From Streptomyces tanashiensis (lineage in GTDB: Bacteria; Actinomycetota; Actinomycetes; Streptomycetales; Streptomycetaceae), in the NCBI RefSeq assembly GCF_014648895.1, contig NZ_BMRZ01000022.1:52993-116992 (forward strand): a stretch of DNA of 64,000 nt, in the 5' to 3' direction. A program made the translations under genes and the position numbers. Positions 42,084-50,056 of the stretch are shown here, one piece after another (the stretch's first letter is position 1; the number at the start of each line of letters is the position of its first letter). A model generated the notes under the pieces. That model ran no database searches. It was not told the origin of the DNA and saw nothing but the letters and a program-made list of their open reading frames with translations.

Positions 42084-42409
42084 GGCACATCCCGGCGGGC
42101 AGCGGCCCGCTCCTGAAGGGCGTCCAGTACGGCCTCGTGGGCGCCGTCGACGGAAACGTCCAGATGGATCTGCTCCGGGCCGGGGCTGATGGCGAAGGTG
42201 AAGAACGAGCAGCAGCCGCTCTCGCGCGCGATCAGGTCGCGCACCGTTTCTTCCACGCCGTCACCGCCGGCGAGCACAAGGCGCAACCGGAGGCGGTCAG
42301 GCCGGTCTACCTCCGTCAGGCGCTCGGTGAACAACGTGTCAAACTCAGCCACCCGCAGCGGCAGCTCGGCGGTGGGCAGTGTGCAAGCGTCCGGTACCCA
42401 GGTACTCAT
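42080..42409 (-). CDS. Small protein with Cys-Cys motif, mercury-linked
   Basis: A 109-residue protein with beta-rich character and LIARESGCCSFFTFAISPGP near residues 65-80. Proteins with this ESGCCSFF phrase are common beside merR and merT-like genes in actinobacteria, but no function is established. The Cys pair may bind the metal in the cytoplasm. It is the first gene of the unit running to 41342 or further and is controlled by the operator at 42469-42488. ATG 42409. Confidence 0.6.
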   Translation of the reverse strand: MSTWVPDACTLPTAELPLRVAEFDTLFTERLTEVDRPDRLRLRLVLAGGDGVEETVRDLIARESGCCSFFTFAISPGPEQIHLDVSVDGAHEAVLDALQERAAARRDVP

Positions 42410-42461
42410 CGTGACCCCTTCCGTCCGCGTCGCTTCCGCCCTCGGGGGCGGCGCATCTCCG

Positions 42462-42493
42462 ACGGTAAACCTGTACCTGGGTACAGGTTGCAA
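42462..42493 (-). promoter_or_regulatory. MerR operator for the 42409-41342 unit
   Basis: On the minus strand TTGCAA (42493-42488) and TACCGT (42467-42462) are separated by 20 bases that hold a perfect dyad, ACCTGTACC and GGTACAGGT, with CA between. Long spacing plus an internal dyad is the MerR hallmark. The second MerR gene (41637-42083) is in the unit it controls. Confidence 0.75.
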
Positions 42494-42512
42494 GTCCGAA
42501 CTCCTGCCGGGA

Positions 42513-42875
42513 CTACGCGGCAGCGGCCTTGGTGAGGAGCGCCCCCATGGCGGCTAGGACGGCGGGCTCGACTCGGTAGTAGACCCAGGTGCCACGCCGC
42601 TCAGAGGAGAGCAGCCCGGCCTCCTTCAGCTTCTTCAGGTGATGGGACACGGTCGGCTGCGAGACGCCGACGTCGGAGATGTCGCACACACACGCCTCCC
42701 CGCCCTCGTGCGAGGCGACCGCCGAGAACAGCCGCAGGCGGACCGGGTCGCCGAGCGCCTTGAACATGATCGCGGTCCGCTCCGCCTCCTCGGCCGTCAG
42801 CGGCCGTTCCGTCAGCGGCGGGCAGCACGGCTCCACGACGGGCTGAAGCAGCGGCAACACCTTCACATTCGACAT
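42513..42875 (-). CDS. arsR: ArsR/SmtB-family repressor
   Basis: A 120-residue ArsR protein: DPVRLRLFSAVASHEGGEAC, VCDISDVGVSQPTVSHHLKK (recognition helix) and RRGTWVYYRVEPAVL (wing). The cysteines in GGEACVCDI give the classic ArsR C-x-C As(III) site, and an extra pair (VEPCCPPL) lies at the N-terminus. ATG 42875 follows its own -10 region closely, so translation may be leaderless. The operator in front of it recurs at 43981-44014. Confidence 0.88.
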   Translation of the reverse strand: MSNVKVLPLLQPVVEPCCPPLTERPLTAEEAERTAIMFKALGDPVRLRLFSAVASHEGGEACVCDISDVGVSQPTVSHHLKKLKEAGLLSSERRGTWVYYRVEPAVLAAMGALLTKAAAA

Positions 42876-42900
42876 ACGTCTATGTTGACACATGTCGAAG
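42869..42900. promoter_or_regulatory. ArsR box A
   Basis: TCGACATACGTC, TATGTTGAC and ATGTCGAAGC in order, overlapping the arsR2 start. The core GTCTATGTTGAC with flanking TCGA half-sites is repeated at 43981-44014. The repressor probably controls its own gene here. Confidence 0.6.
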
Positions 42901-42914
42901 CAAGAGCCCAGGGG

Positions 42915-43966
42915 TCACGGGCGGCGCAGGGTCCGGGCCAGCCGCCGGGCCGCCCGCTGGGCGTCGCGGCCGACGCCGCGCAGGGACGCGGACGACAGGC
43001 TCCGCTGCCACTCCAGCCCCACGTACGCCAGGCGGGGATGGATCAGGGAAGCACCGTCCCGGTGTCGGGGCCGGCCCGATCGGTCTAGGGCGCCGAGCGG
43101 AGTGAGGCAGTCGAGGTCGGGGAGGTACCCGGTCGCCAGCACGATCGCGTCGACGTCCTCCGCCGTTCCGTCAGCCCACGTGACCGAGGGGCCGTCCACC
43201 CGCGTGAACACCGGGCGCCGGTCCGGCCGGCCAGCGGCGAGCGCGGCCCGGTAGCGGCCGTCGTCGATGACTGCCATCGACGCCGGACGCCGCTGGAAGC
43301 GCGCCAGCGGCGCAGCGTCCAGGCCGGTGGCTGTGAGCCAGAAGTGCAGATCCCGACCGAACGGCCGCTGCGGGAACCATCGCACCGGAGCCCGGGAAGC
43401 CAGACTCACCCGCGCCACCTGCGCGAGCTCGGCCGCGACCTGCACCGCCGAGTTCCCCGCCCCGACCACCACGACCCGCTGCCCCGCGAACGGCGCCGGG
43501 TTGCGGTACTGCGAGACGTGCAGCAAGGCGCCATTGAAAGTGTCGAGCCCGGGCAGGGCCGGGCGGTTCGGCCGGCCGAAGCCGCCAGTGGCCGCGACGC
43601 GCGGGCGCCCAGCGTCCGGCCGCCGGCGACGTCGAGCTCGAAGCCCTCCCCGGCCGCCCGCACCGCGGCGACGCGGTGTCCGGTGCGAATGTCGGCGTCC
43701 AGGTGCTCCGCGTACCGGAGCAGATAGGCGACCACCTCATCCCGGTGCGGGTAGACGTCCGGGTCGCCGCCGAACGGCAGGCCCGGCAGTGAGCTGTACC
43801 GGGCAGGCGAGAACAGGGTGAGGCTGTCGTAGTACTGCGGCCACGATCCGGCCGCCCGCTCCGATGCCTCCAGGACCACGGGCCGAAGCCCATCCGCCAG
43901 CAGGCTGCGCGCGGCAGCCAGGCCCGACTGGCCGCCCCCGATGACCGCGACGTCGATGTACTCCAT
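42915..43966 (-). pseudogene. Second ArsO-like flavin monooxygenase, frameshifted
   Basis: ATG 43966 (CGGAGGGG upstream) begins an intact FAD motif (VAVIGGGQSGLAAARSLLAD), and the frame stays in order to GGRTLGAR near residue 120. From there the homologous sequence (VAATGGFGRPNRPALPGLDT, then VVVVGAGNSAVQVAAELAQV and the end at 42915) is in another frame. One missing base near 43597-43603 would explain it. It resembles the intact arsO at 37278-38339. Either a true mutation or a sequencing error is possible. Confidence 0.7.
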
Positions 43967-43980
43967 GAACACCCCTCCGT

Positions 43981-44014
43981 ATCGATGCATGTCTATGTTG
44001 ACGCTCATCGAAAC
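43981..44014. promoter_or_regulatory. ArsR box B with plus-strand promoter
   Basis: GTCTATGTTGAC with flanking TCGATGCAT and CATCGAAAC matches box A. Within it TTGACG (43998-44003) and CATGCT (44021-44026) form a -35/-10 pair with 17-base spacing for the plus-strand gene at 44070. It lies between that gene and the divergent arsO-like gene. Confidence 0.6.
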
Positions 44015-44069
44015 AGGTGCCATGCTGAAGGCGCAAGAGATCGACGAGTGTCGAAGCAAGGGGATCGTC

Positions 44070-45446
44070 ATGAACGCCACCGCCACCGAGCAGCTGCCCG
44101 TCGTGGTCATCGGGGCCGGGCCGGCCGGCCTGGCCGCCGCCGCCCACCTTGTCGAGCGCGGCCTCGAACCGCTGGTCCTGGAGGCCGGACCAGCGGCCGG
44201 TGCGGCGGTACGTGAGTGGGCGCACGTGCGGCTCTTCTCCACCTGGGGTGAGGTCACTGACCCGGCGGCCGAGAAGCTCCTCGCTCCCACCGGCTGGGTG
44301 AAGCCGGACGAGAAGACGTACCCGACCGGCGGTGACTGGGCCGAGCGGTACCTGCAGCCGCTCGCCGACGTCCTCGGTGACAAGGTCCGCCTCGGGGCCC
44401 GGGTCACCGGCGTCTCCCGCTCGGGCCGTGACCGGATCGTCGACGCCGACCGCGAGAGCCAGCCCTTCACTGTCTACGTCACCTACGCCGACGCCCGAGA
44501 GGAGCGCATCCTGGCCCGCGCCGTCATCGACGCCTCCGGCACCTGGTCCATCCCCAGCCCCGCCGGCGGCGACGGCCTCCCCGCTCTCGGCGAGCGCGCG
44601 GCCGCGGACCGGATCTCCTACCGCGTCCCCGACCTGAAGGACCCGGCCGCCCGCACCCGTTACGCCGGGAAGCGCACCGCCGTCATCGGCTCCGGCGCCT
44701 CCGCCTTCACCGCACTCGCGTTGCTCGCCGACCTGGCGAAGTCCGACGACGGTGTCGACACGCACGCCACCTGGATCCTCCGCCGTGGCATCTCCGGCTC
44801 CACCTTCGGAGGCGGCACCGCCGACCAGCTCCCCGCCCGCGGCGCCTTGGGCCTCGCCGCCAAGGCCGCCGTCGACGAAGGCCACGCGGACGCCGTGACC
44901 GGCTTCCGTACGGATGCGATCGAGCGTGACGCCGAGGGCCGTCTGGTCCTGGTGGCGGAAGACGGCCGCCGCCTCGACGCGGTCGACGAGGTCATCGTCC
45001 TGACCGGCTTCCGCCCCGACCTCACCTTCCTCGACGAGCTCCGCCTCGGCCTGGATGAGCGCCTCCAGGCGCCCGTCGAGCTCGCGCCGCTGATCGACCC
45101 GAACCAGCACTCCTGCGGCACGGTCTACCCGCACGGAGTGAAGGAGCTGGCGCACCCGGAGGAGGGCGTCTACCTGGTCGGGATGAAGTCCTACGGCCGC
45201 GCGCCGACGTTCCTCGCCCTCACCGGCTACGAGCAGGTCCGCTCCGTCGTCGCCGCCATCGCGGGCGACCGGGAGTCCGCCGAGCGCGTCGAACTCGTGC
45301 TCCCCGAGACCGGCGTCTGTGGCGGCGCCGGCCTCTTCGACCAGCCCCAGACCGACGAGCCGGCCGAGGGTGGCGGCTGCTGCGCCCCGACCCCCGCTCT
45401 CATCCAGCTCGGCGCTGGCGCCCCGGCCAACTCCGGCGGCTGCTGA
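44070..45446 (+). CDS. FAD-dependent oxidoreductase with Cys-rich end
   Basis: A 458-residue flavoprotein: VVVIGAGPAGLAAAAHLVER for FAD, AVIGSGASAFTALALLADLA for the second nucleotide and VIVLTGFRPDLTFLDELR. Near the C-terminus it has two Cys clusters (GVCGGAGLF and GGGCCAPTPA) and a final Cys (NSGGC), suggesting metalloid binding. Such proteins accompany arsI in Streptomyces ars clusters; the reaction is unknown. ATG 44070 has AAGGGG upstream. It is under ArsR box B and is probably co-transcribed with arsI and the MFS gene. Confidence 0.75.
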   Translation: MNATATEQLPVVVIGAGPAGLAAAAHLVERGLEPLVLEAGPAAGAAVREWAHVRLFSTWGEVTDPAAEKLLAPTGWVKPDEKTYPTGGDWAERYLQPLADVLGDKVRLGARVTGVSRSGRDRIVDADRESQPFTVYVTYADAREERILARAVIDASGTWSIPSPAGGDGLPALGERAAADRISYRVPDLKDPAARTRYAGKRTAVIGSGASAFTALALLADLAKSDDGVDTHATWILRRGISGSTFGGGTADQLPARGALGLAAKAAVDEGHADAVTGFRTDAIERDAEGRLVLVAEDGRRLDAVDEVIVLTGFRPDLTFLDELRLGLDERLQAPVELAPLIDPNQHSCGTVYPHGVKELAHPEEGVYLVGMKSYGRAPTFLALTGYEQVRSVVAAIAGDRESAERVELVLPETGVCGGAGLFDQPQTDEPAEGGGCCAPTPALIQLGAGAPANSGGC

Positions 45447-45485
45447 CCTGCCTCGCCCATCCGCACCGACAGCAGGAGGACCGTC

Positions 45486-45947
45486 ATGTCCCGTGTACAA
45501 CTCGCCCTGCGCGTCCCCGACCTCGCGGCATCCATCGCCTTCTACACCAAGCTCTTCGGCACCGGGCCGGCCAAGCTCCGCGACGGCTACGCGAACTTCG
45601 CCATCGCCGAACCGCCGCTCAAGCTCGTCCTCATCGAGGGCACGGGCGGCGAGGACACCCGCCTGGACCACCTCGGAGTGGAGGTCGACAGCACCGAAGC
45701 CGTCCATGCCGCCGCCACACGGCTGAGCCAGGAGGGCCTCGCGACGACGGAGGAAAACGACACCGCCTGCTGCTACGCCCTCCAGGACAAGGTGTGGGTC
45801 CACGGCCCCGGTCGCGAACCGTGGGAGGTGTACGTCGTCAAGGCCGACGCCGACACCCTCTCCAAGCAGCCGGCCAGCACATGCTGCTCCAGCCCGGCCA
45901 CCACCGAAGCCCAGGCCGAACCGGCCACCGCCGGCAGCTGCTGCTGA
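45486..45947 (+). CDS. arsI: ArsI-type carbon-arsenic lyase
   Basis: A 153-residue glyoxalase-fold enzyme. The metal ligands appear as LALRVPDLAASIAFYTKLFG (His replaced by Gln/Leu at the start), LDHLGVEV and PWEVYVVKAD. The vicinal Cys pair that binds organoarsenicals is in NDTACCYALQDKVWV. The C-terminal tail adds further Cys pairs (STCCSS, GSCC). ArsI removes methyl groups from trivalent methylarsenicals, giving As(III). AGGAGG lies ahead of ATG 45486. It is followed 6 bp later by the MFS gene. Confidence 0.85.
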   Translation: MSRVQLALRVPDLAASIAFYTKLFGTGPAKLRDGYANFAIAEPPLKLVLIEGTGGEDTRLDHLGVEVDSTEAVHAAATRLSQEGLATTEENDTACCYALQDKVWVHGPGREPWEVYVVKADADTLSKQPASTCCSSPATTEAQAEPATAGSCC

Positions 45948-45952
45948 GCCTG

Positions 45953-47158
45953 ATGACACACCTCCACACCCGCGAGGCCGCGACCGGAACAGGGGACCGG
46001 TCGCGGCCACGCGCCGTCCTGCCCGCACTGTGCGCCACCCAGATCACCAGCTGGGGAATCGTCTACTACGCCTTCCCCGTCCTCAACCCCGAGATCACCG
46101 CCGACACCGGCTGGTCCAGCACCGCCACCATGGCCGCGTTCTCGCTCGCCCTCATCGTCTCCGGCATCGCCGGAATCCGCGTCGGCCGCATCATCGACCA
46201 CCGAGGGCCCCGCACCGTCATGACCGCCGGATCAGCCGCGGGCGCCGCAAGCATGGTGGTCGTCGCCATGGCGCCGAACCTGCCAGTCTTCTTCGCGGGT
46301 TGGATCCTGGCCGGATTCGCCATGGCCGCGACGTTCTACCAGCCCGCGTTCGCCGCCATCACCCGCTGGTTCGCCCCCGACCACGTCCGCGCCCTGACCA
46401 TCGTCACCCTCGCCGGCGGCCTCGCCTCCACCGTCTTCGCACCCCTCACCGCCGCCCTCGCCGACCACTTCACCTGGCGCACCACCTACCTCGTCCTCGC
46501 CGCGCTCCTCGCCACGGTGACGATCCCGGCCCACGCGCTCGCCCTGCGCGCACCCTGGCCGCCAGGGCCGCCCGCGCCTTCCGACGTGTCCTCGACACCG
46601 CAAGACGTCGTGCGCAGCCGCCCGTTCCTTCTGCTCGGGCTGGCATTCTTGCTCTCGGCGTTCGCGATGTACGCGGTCGTCGTCACCCTCGTCCCGCTCC
46701 TGCTCGAACGCGGGTACACCACCAGCCAGGCCGCATGGGCCCTGGGCCTCGGCGGCGCCGGCCAGACCCTCGGCCGCACCCTCTACGCGACCCTCGCCCG
46801 CCGCACCGGAACGACCACCCGCACCGTCGTCCTCATCGTCCTCGGCGCCCTGACCACCGCCGCTTTCGCGGTCGTCCCCGGGCCGTACGGGTTGCTGATC
46901 GTCGTGTCGGTCGTTGCGGGCGTGGTTCGCGGCAACCTCACCCTCCTCCAGGCCACCGCTATCACCGACCGCTGGGGCACCACCCACTACGGACGCCTCT
47001 CCGGCATCCTCAGCGCACCCGCCATGACCGCCTCCGCCCTCGCCCCCTTCGCCGCCGCCCTCCTCGCCCCACCTCTCGGCGGCACACCCCAGCTCTTCGC
47101 CCTGCTCGCCGTGCTCGGGGCCGCCGCAGCTGCTGTCGCCCTCGGCACCCGCACCTGA
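45953..47158 (+). CDS. MFS exporter of the arsI unit
   Basis: A 401-residue MFS protein with about 12 TM segments. The loop motif GRIIDHRGPRTVMTA lies between TM2 and TM3. The closing region ATAITDRWGTTHYGRLSGIL is shared with a degraded second copy at 48460-48684. It lies directly after arsI and probably exports arsenite or a trivalent organoarsenical. It starts at ATG 45953. There is no ArsB or Acr3, so this may be the main active exporter. Confidence 0.8.
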   Translation: MTHLHTREAATGTGDRSRPRAVLPALCATQITSWGIVYYAFPVLNPEITADTGWSSTATMAAFSLALIVSGIAGIRVGRIIDHRGPRTVMTAGSAAGAASMVVVAMAPNLPVFFAGWILAGFAMAATFYQPAFAAITRWFAPDHVRALTIVTLAGGLASTVFAPLTAALADHFTWRTTYLVLAALLATVTIPAHALALRAPWPPGPPAPSDVSSTPQDVVRSRPFLLLGLAFLLSAFAMYAVVVTLVPLLLERGYTTSQAAWALGLGGAGQTLGRTLYATLARRTGTTTRTVVLIVLGALTTAAFAVVPGPYGLLIVVSVVAGVVRGNLTLLQATAITDRWGTTHYGRLSGILSAPAMTASALAPFAAALLAPPLGGTPQLFALLAVLGAAAAAVALGTRT

Positions 47159-47237
47159 CCGGGTCGGCTCCGCAAGCTCGCGCGGCCACCCTCGGCCCTC
47201 ACCGAATAAGGGGTCCTGCGGGCGGCCGCATGGGCGG

Positions 47238-48182
47238 TCAGAAGCTGTCGTCGGGCAGGCGCCGCATCGCGTACGAGACGACGTCCGTGGCCGGCGCACC
47301 GCCCTGACCGCCGATCTGGATCAGATCCTCGGCCGTGTACCGGGCCGTCGTAGCCAGCCCGGCCAGGCCCACCTCCTCCGTGGTGACCAGACGCAGCTGG
47401 CACAGATCACACAGCAGCCCCTCGGCCGTCAGCTCCATGTCGAACAGCAACGCCGTATTCGGCGCCCTCAGGAACAGGGCCGCTGCCTCAGTCCGGCAGG
47501 CCGGACACCGCGTCAGCGCCTGAAACAGCGGACCGCCGGCCCGGTCGACCTCCACCACGACAAGCCCGCGCTGCGCGACGATCGCGGCCAGGTGATCCGG
47601 TGTCCCCTCCGGCATGTCCGCGAACCGGGCCTGAGCCCGCAAGGACGCCTGGTGCAGACGCAGCTGGACGTCCTTCTGCAGCCGGTCGGCACGGTCATCC
47701 AGAGCAACGCGCACCAGCTCGTCCCACGGCCCCCAGAACCTCTCCCGGGGGATCCTCATGTGGTCGAGCAGCAGACAGGCCGACTCGACGAATGGCTCCA
47801 GGTAGTCCTCCGGCACGCTGGTACCCAGGTGCGCGACACCGTTGCGGAGCTGGATCAGCGTGTCCAGCTCCTCGTCCTTCGGAGGCAGCACGTCCATCTT
47901 CCGCAGCCGTTCGATGGCTCCCTGGGCCCCGATCGTGCGCAGCTTCTTCGGCAGGGCCGTAGCGCCGGCCAGGTGAAGCAGCGCGTCATCCTGGCGACTG
48001 GACAGCTCCACAAGCAGCACAGGGTTCACCCGCACGAGCGCCGCCTTGGCCAGCCGCTCGATACTGACGCCCGCCTCCAGGAGGAAGACCTCCGTCTCCC
48101 CGCGGGCATGCGCGTCCAGCGCAAGGCGCGCGAAGTGCCGTGCACCAGTGGCCAGATGCTCGAACGAAATAGGTGACTCCAT
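47238..48182 (-). CDS. HEPN-like protein with zinc-ribbon cysteines
   Basis: A 314-residue protein. Residues 1-130 are helical (FLLEAGVSIERLAKAALVRV) and contain LDTLIQLRNGVAHLG, an R-x4-H pattern typical of HEPN RNases, near residue 115. Later come RCPACRTEAAAL (about 221) and LLCDLCQLRL (about 255), which form a C-x2-C...C-x2-C zinc site. HEPN domains occur in toxins and antiviral RNases. No partner nucleotidyltransferase was seen. ATG 48182. It stands apart from neighbours. Confidence 0.55.
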   Translation of the reverse strand: MESPISFEHLATGARHFARLALDAHARGETEVFLLEAGVSIERLAKAALVRVNPVLLVELSSRQDDALLHLAGATALPKKLRTIGAQGAIERLRKMDVLPPKDEELDTLIQLRNGVAHLGTSVPEDYLEPFVESACLLLDHMRIPRERFWGPWDELVRVALDDRADRLQKDVQLRLHQASLRAQARFADMPEGTPDHLAAIVAQRGLVVVEVDRAGGPLFQALTRCPACRTEAAALFLRAPNTALLFDMELTAEGLLCDLCQLRLVTTEEVGLAGLATTARYTAEDLIQIGGQGGAPATDVVSYAMRRLPDDSF

Positions 48183-48459
48183 GCCCGGACGATAGGGCAG
48201 CAGACCCGACCAACGGAGAGGAATTACGAAGCCGCCGACCCCCCGCAGACCACATGCGGACGGCTCTGGGCAGGGCGGAGCGCCCCGACCAGAGCCGGTG
48301 TGCAGAGAGGCAGTACTGGGAGGAAGGGCCTCAGTCGTCAGTCATCGGGCATACCTGCACTGACCTGCGAAGACCCCATCTGCGTTCCCGAAATCCAGGG
48401 GATGCGTTCCAGGATGTCACTGAGGCGAGCCACTGACTTGCGGTTCCCTCATTGTCCGC

Positions 48460-48684
48460 AAGGCTCTACCGCCATCACCGACCGTTGGGGGACCACCGAC
48501 TACGGCATTCTCTCCGCACTCCTCAACGCCCCCGCCATGACCGCATAAGCGCTCGCTCCCTTCGCTGCAGCTCTCCTCGCCCCGCCACTGGGCGGCTACC
48601 CAGGTCTGTTCGCCGCGCTGGCGAGCACCGCAGGAGCCGCAGCACTCGTCGCCGCCGGCTCGTCAGTCCGCAGCGCGAGCTAAG
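48460..48684 (+). pseudogene. 3' remnant of an MFS gene
   Basis: The translation TAITDRWGTTDYGILSALLN, then APAMTA, a TAA stop, and ALAPFAAALLAPPLGGYPGL is a diverged copy of the last 70 residues of the MFS protein at 45953-47158. The 5' part is missing, and one in-frame stop interrupts it (48546-48548). It ends at TAA 48682-48684. The surrounding 48183-48789 holds no other gene that I can support. Confidence 0.8.
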
Positions 48685-48789
48685 AGTTGTCCCGTAACAC
48701 GGGGCAGAGGCTGAAGGGTCACCGCAGCCGGATCGGCTTGTCCGGCTCCGCCCCGGCCAGCGGCCTCAACGGGATCCTGGCCAAGTGGA

Positions 48790-49701
48790 CTACGCTCCCA
48801 AGGCGTCCAGCTCCTTGCGGGCCTCCGCGACGAACGCGTCCCGAAAATCCCTCAACGCCACCCGCTTCTGTGCCAGCATTTCACCCTGTGCTTCACGGTC
48901 CACGCATGCAGTCCGAACCAACGAAGCAGCTGCCGATTCACTCAAGGAAGCGGCCATAAGGGCCTCGCGGGCTCGGTTCTCTGCCGCTTCGTCTCCGAGT
49001 GCCTGCGTCGCTTCGTCGAGCGCCTCAAGGGCAGCACGAGCCGTCTCGCCTCGCTCGAACCTCTCCGACATCTCCTCCCACTCCGAGGGGGATTCCGGCC
49101 CCACGTAATCCCACTCATCGGCGGAAATCTGCACCTGCTCGACGAAGCTGTCTCCTGCGGCTCGGGACAGCCGTGACGCTGCTGCCACAGCTTCCTCCAA
49201 CCGCCGCCTCGCCCGTGCCAAGCTGATGTAGTTCCTGCGCTCCATGTGTTCCACGTACAGCGCCGTCGTGAAGTCCAGCGCCCCGCGCTTCGCCTCGCGC
49301 GCCTTGGCCAAGACGCTTGGCGGGCTCAGCAGCTCCACCATGGCGTACGCCTTCAACAAGTCCTCGGACCGGGCTTCCTGGTCGTTGGCTTCCACCTTCG
49401 GCAACAACAGGTCAAGTTCTTTCACGTAGTCCGCCCAGACCTCCTGGCACCGGTCTCGCTGCCACTGGGCATGGTTCTCCCGGGAGACCTCCTTGGCGCT
49501 GTCGAGGGCGGCGCGATAGGAGAGGTGGGCCTGTTCCTTCGCCGCTTCGAGGGCTGCTTTGGCCTGCGCCTCTCCCGCCTGGCGGGCGTTCTTGCCCTGG
49601 ATGTGGCCAGCGATGATGACGCCCGGGATCGCCAAAAGGGATACCGCAGCGGTCGCCACCGAACCGAAGCCCTCGGATATGAAGGTGCTGAGATCGGGCA
49701 T
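48790..49701 (-). CDS. Membrane-anchored coiled-coil protein
   Basis: A 303-residue protein from ATG 49701 with GGGGAG upstream. Residues 10-32 form one TM segment (VATAAVSLLAIPGVIIAGHI). The rest is predicted almost entirely helical, with heptad-like Ala/Glu/Arg/Leu runs (NARQAGEAQAKAALEAAKEQ, and later ARAALEALDEATQALGDEAA). No enzyme motif was seen. It is divergent to the FRG-domain gene, with a 355-bp gap that shows no other feature. Anchored coiled-coil proteins paired with a soluble partner occur in phage defence, but that role is unproven here. Confidence 0.6.
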   Translation of the reverse strand: MPDLSTFISEGFGSVATAAVSLLAIPGVIIAGHIQGKNARQAGEAQAKAALEAAKEQAHLSYRAALDSAKEVSRENHAQWQRDRCQEVWADYVKELDLLLPKVEANDQEARSEDLLKAYAMVELLSPPSVLAKAREAKRGALDFTTALYVEHMERRNYISLARARRRLEEAVAAASRLSRAAGDSFVEQVQISADEWDYVGPESPSEWEEMSERFERGETARAALEALDEATQALGDEAAENRAREALMAASLSESAAASLVRTACVDREAQGEMLAQKRVALRDFRDAFVAEARKELDALGA

Positions 49702-50056
49702 GAACGGCTCCCCCTCGTGTGCATAATGCGTCCGCTGCACAGTACCGAGGACCACAGCCGCACTGCCGAAGTCCCGTCGCGGCTGCAGGCAGGAGAGACG
49801 GGACGGCTTCCCCCACGCTGTCAACACTACCGCCCGGCCAAAATTCGGCGGGGCGCAAGGGGCCCCTCTGCAAGGAGTAAGAGCAGTACGAGGTCCACAG
49901 CGCTGGCATTGCCGTGCAAGGTCGGGCTCGGACGCGACGGTCGGCTAGCCTTTCTACGCTGCGCGACCGTTCGGCTGCCGTCGAAGACAGCGGGCGTTGG
50001 CGGGCCGCATGAGCGTGGCGCTGAGCGCTGCCGTTGAGGACGCCTAGTGTGCAGAT

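Noticed and set aside
48684..48720. GAGTTGTCCCGTAAC after the MFS remnant as an insertion-sequence end
   Set aside because: No matching inverted copy and no transposase remnant could be found nearby.
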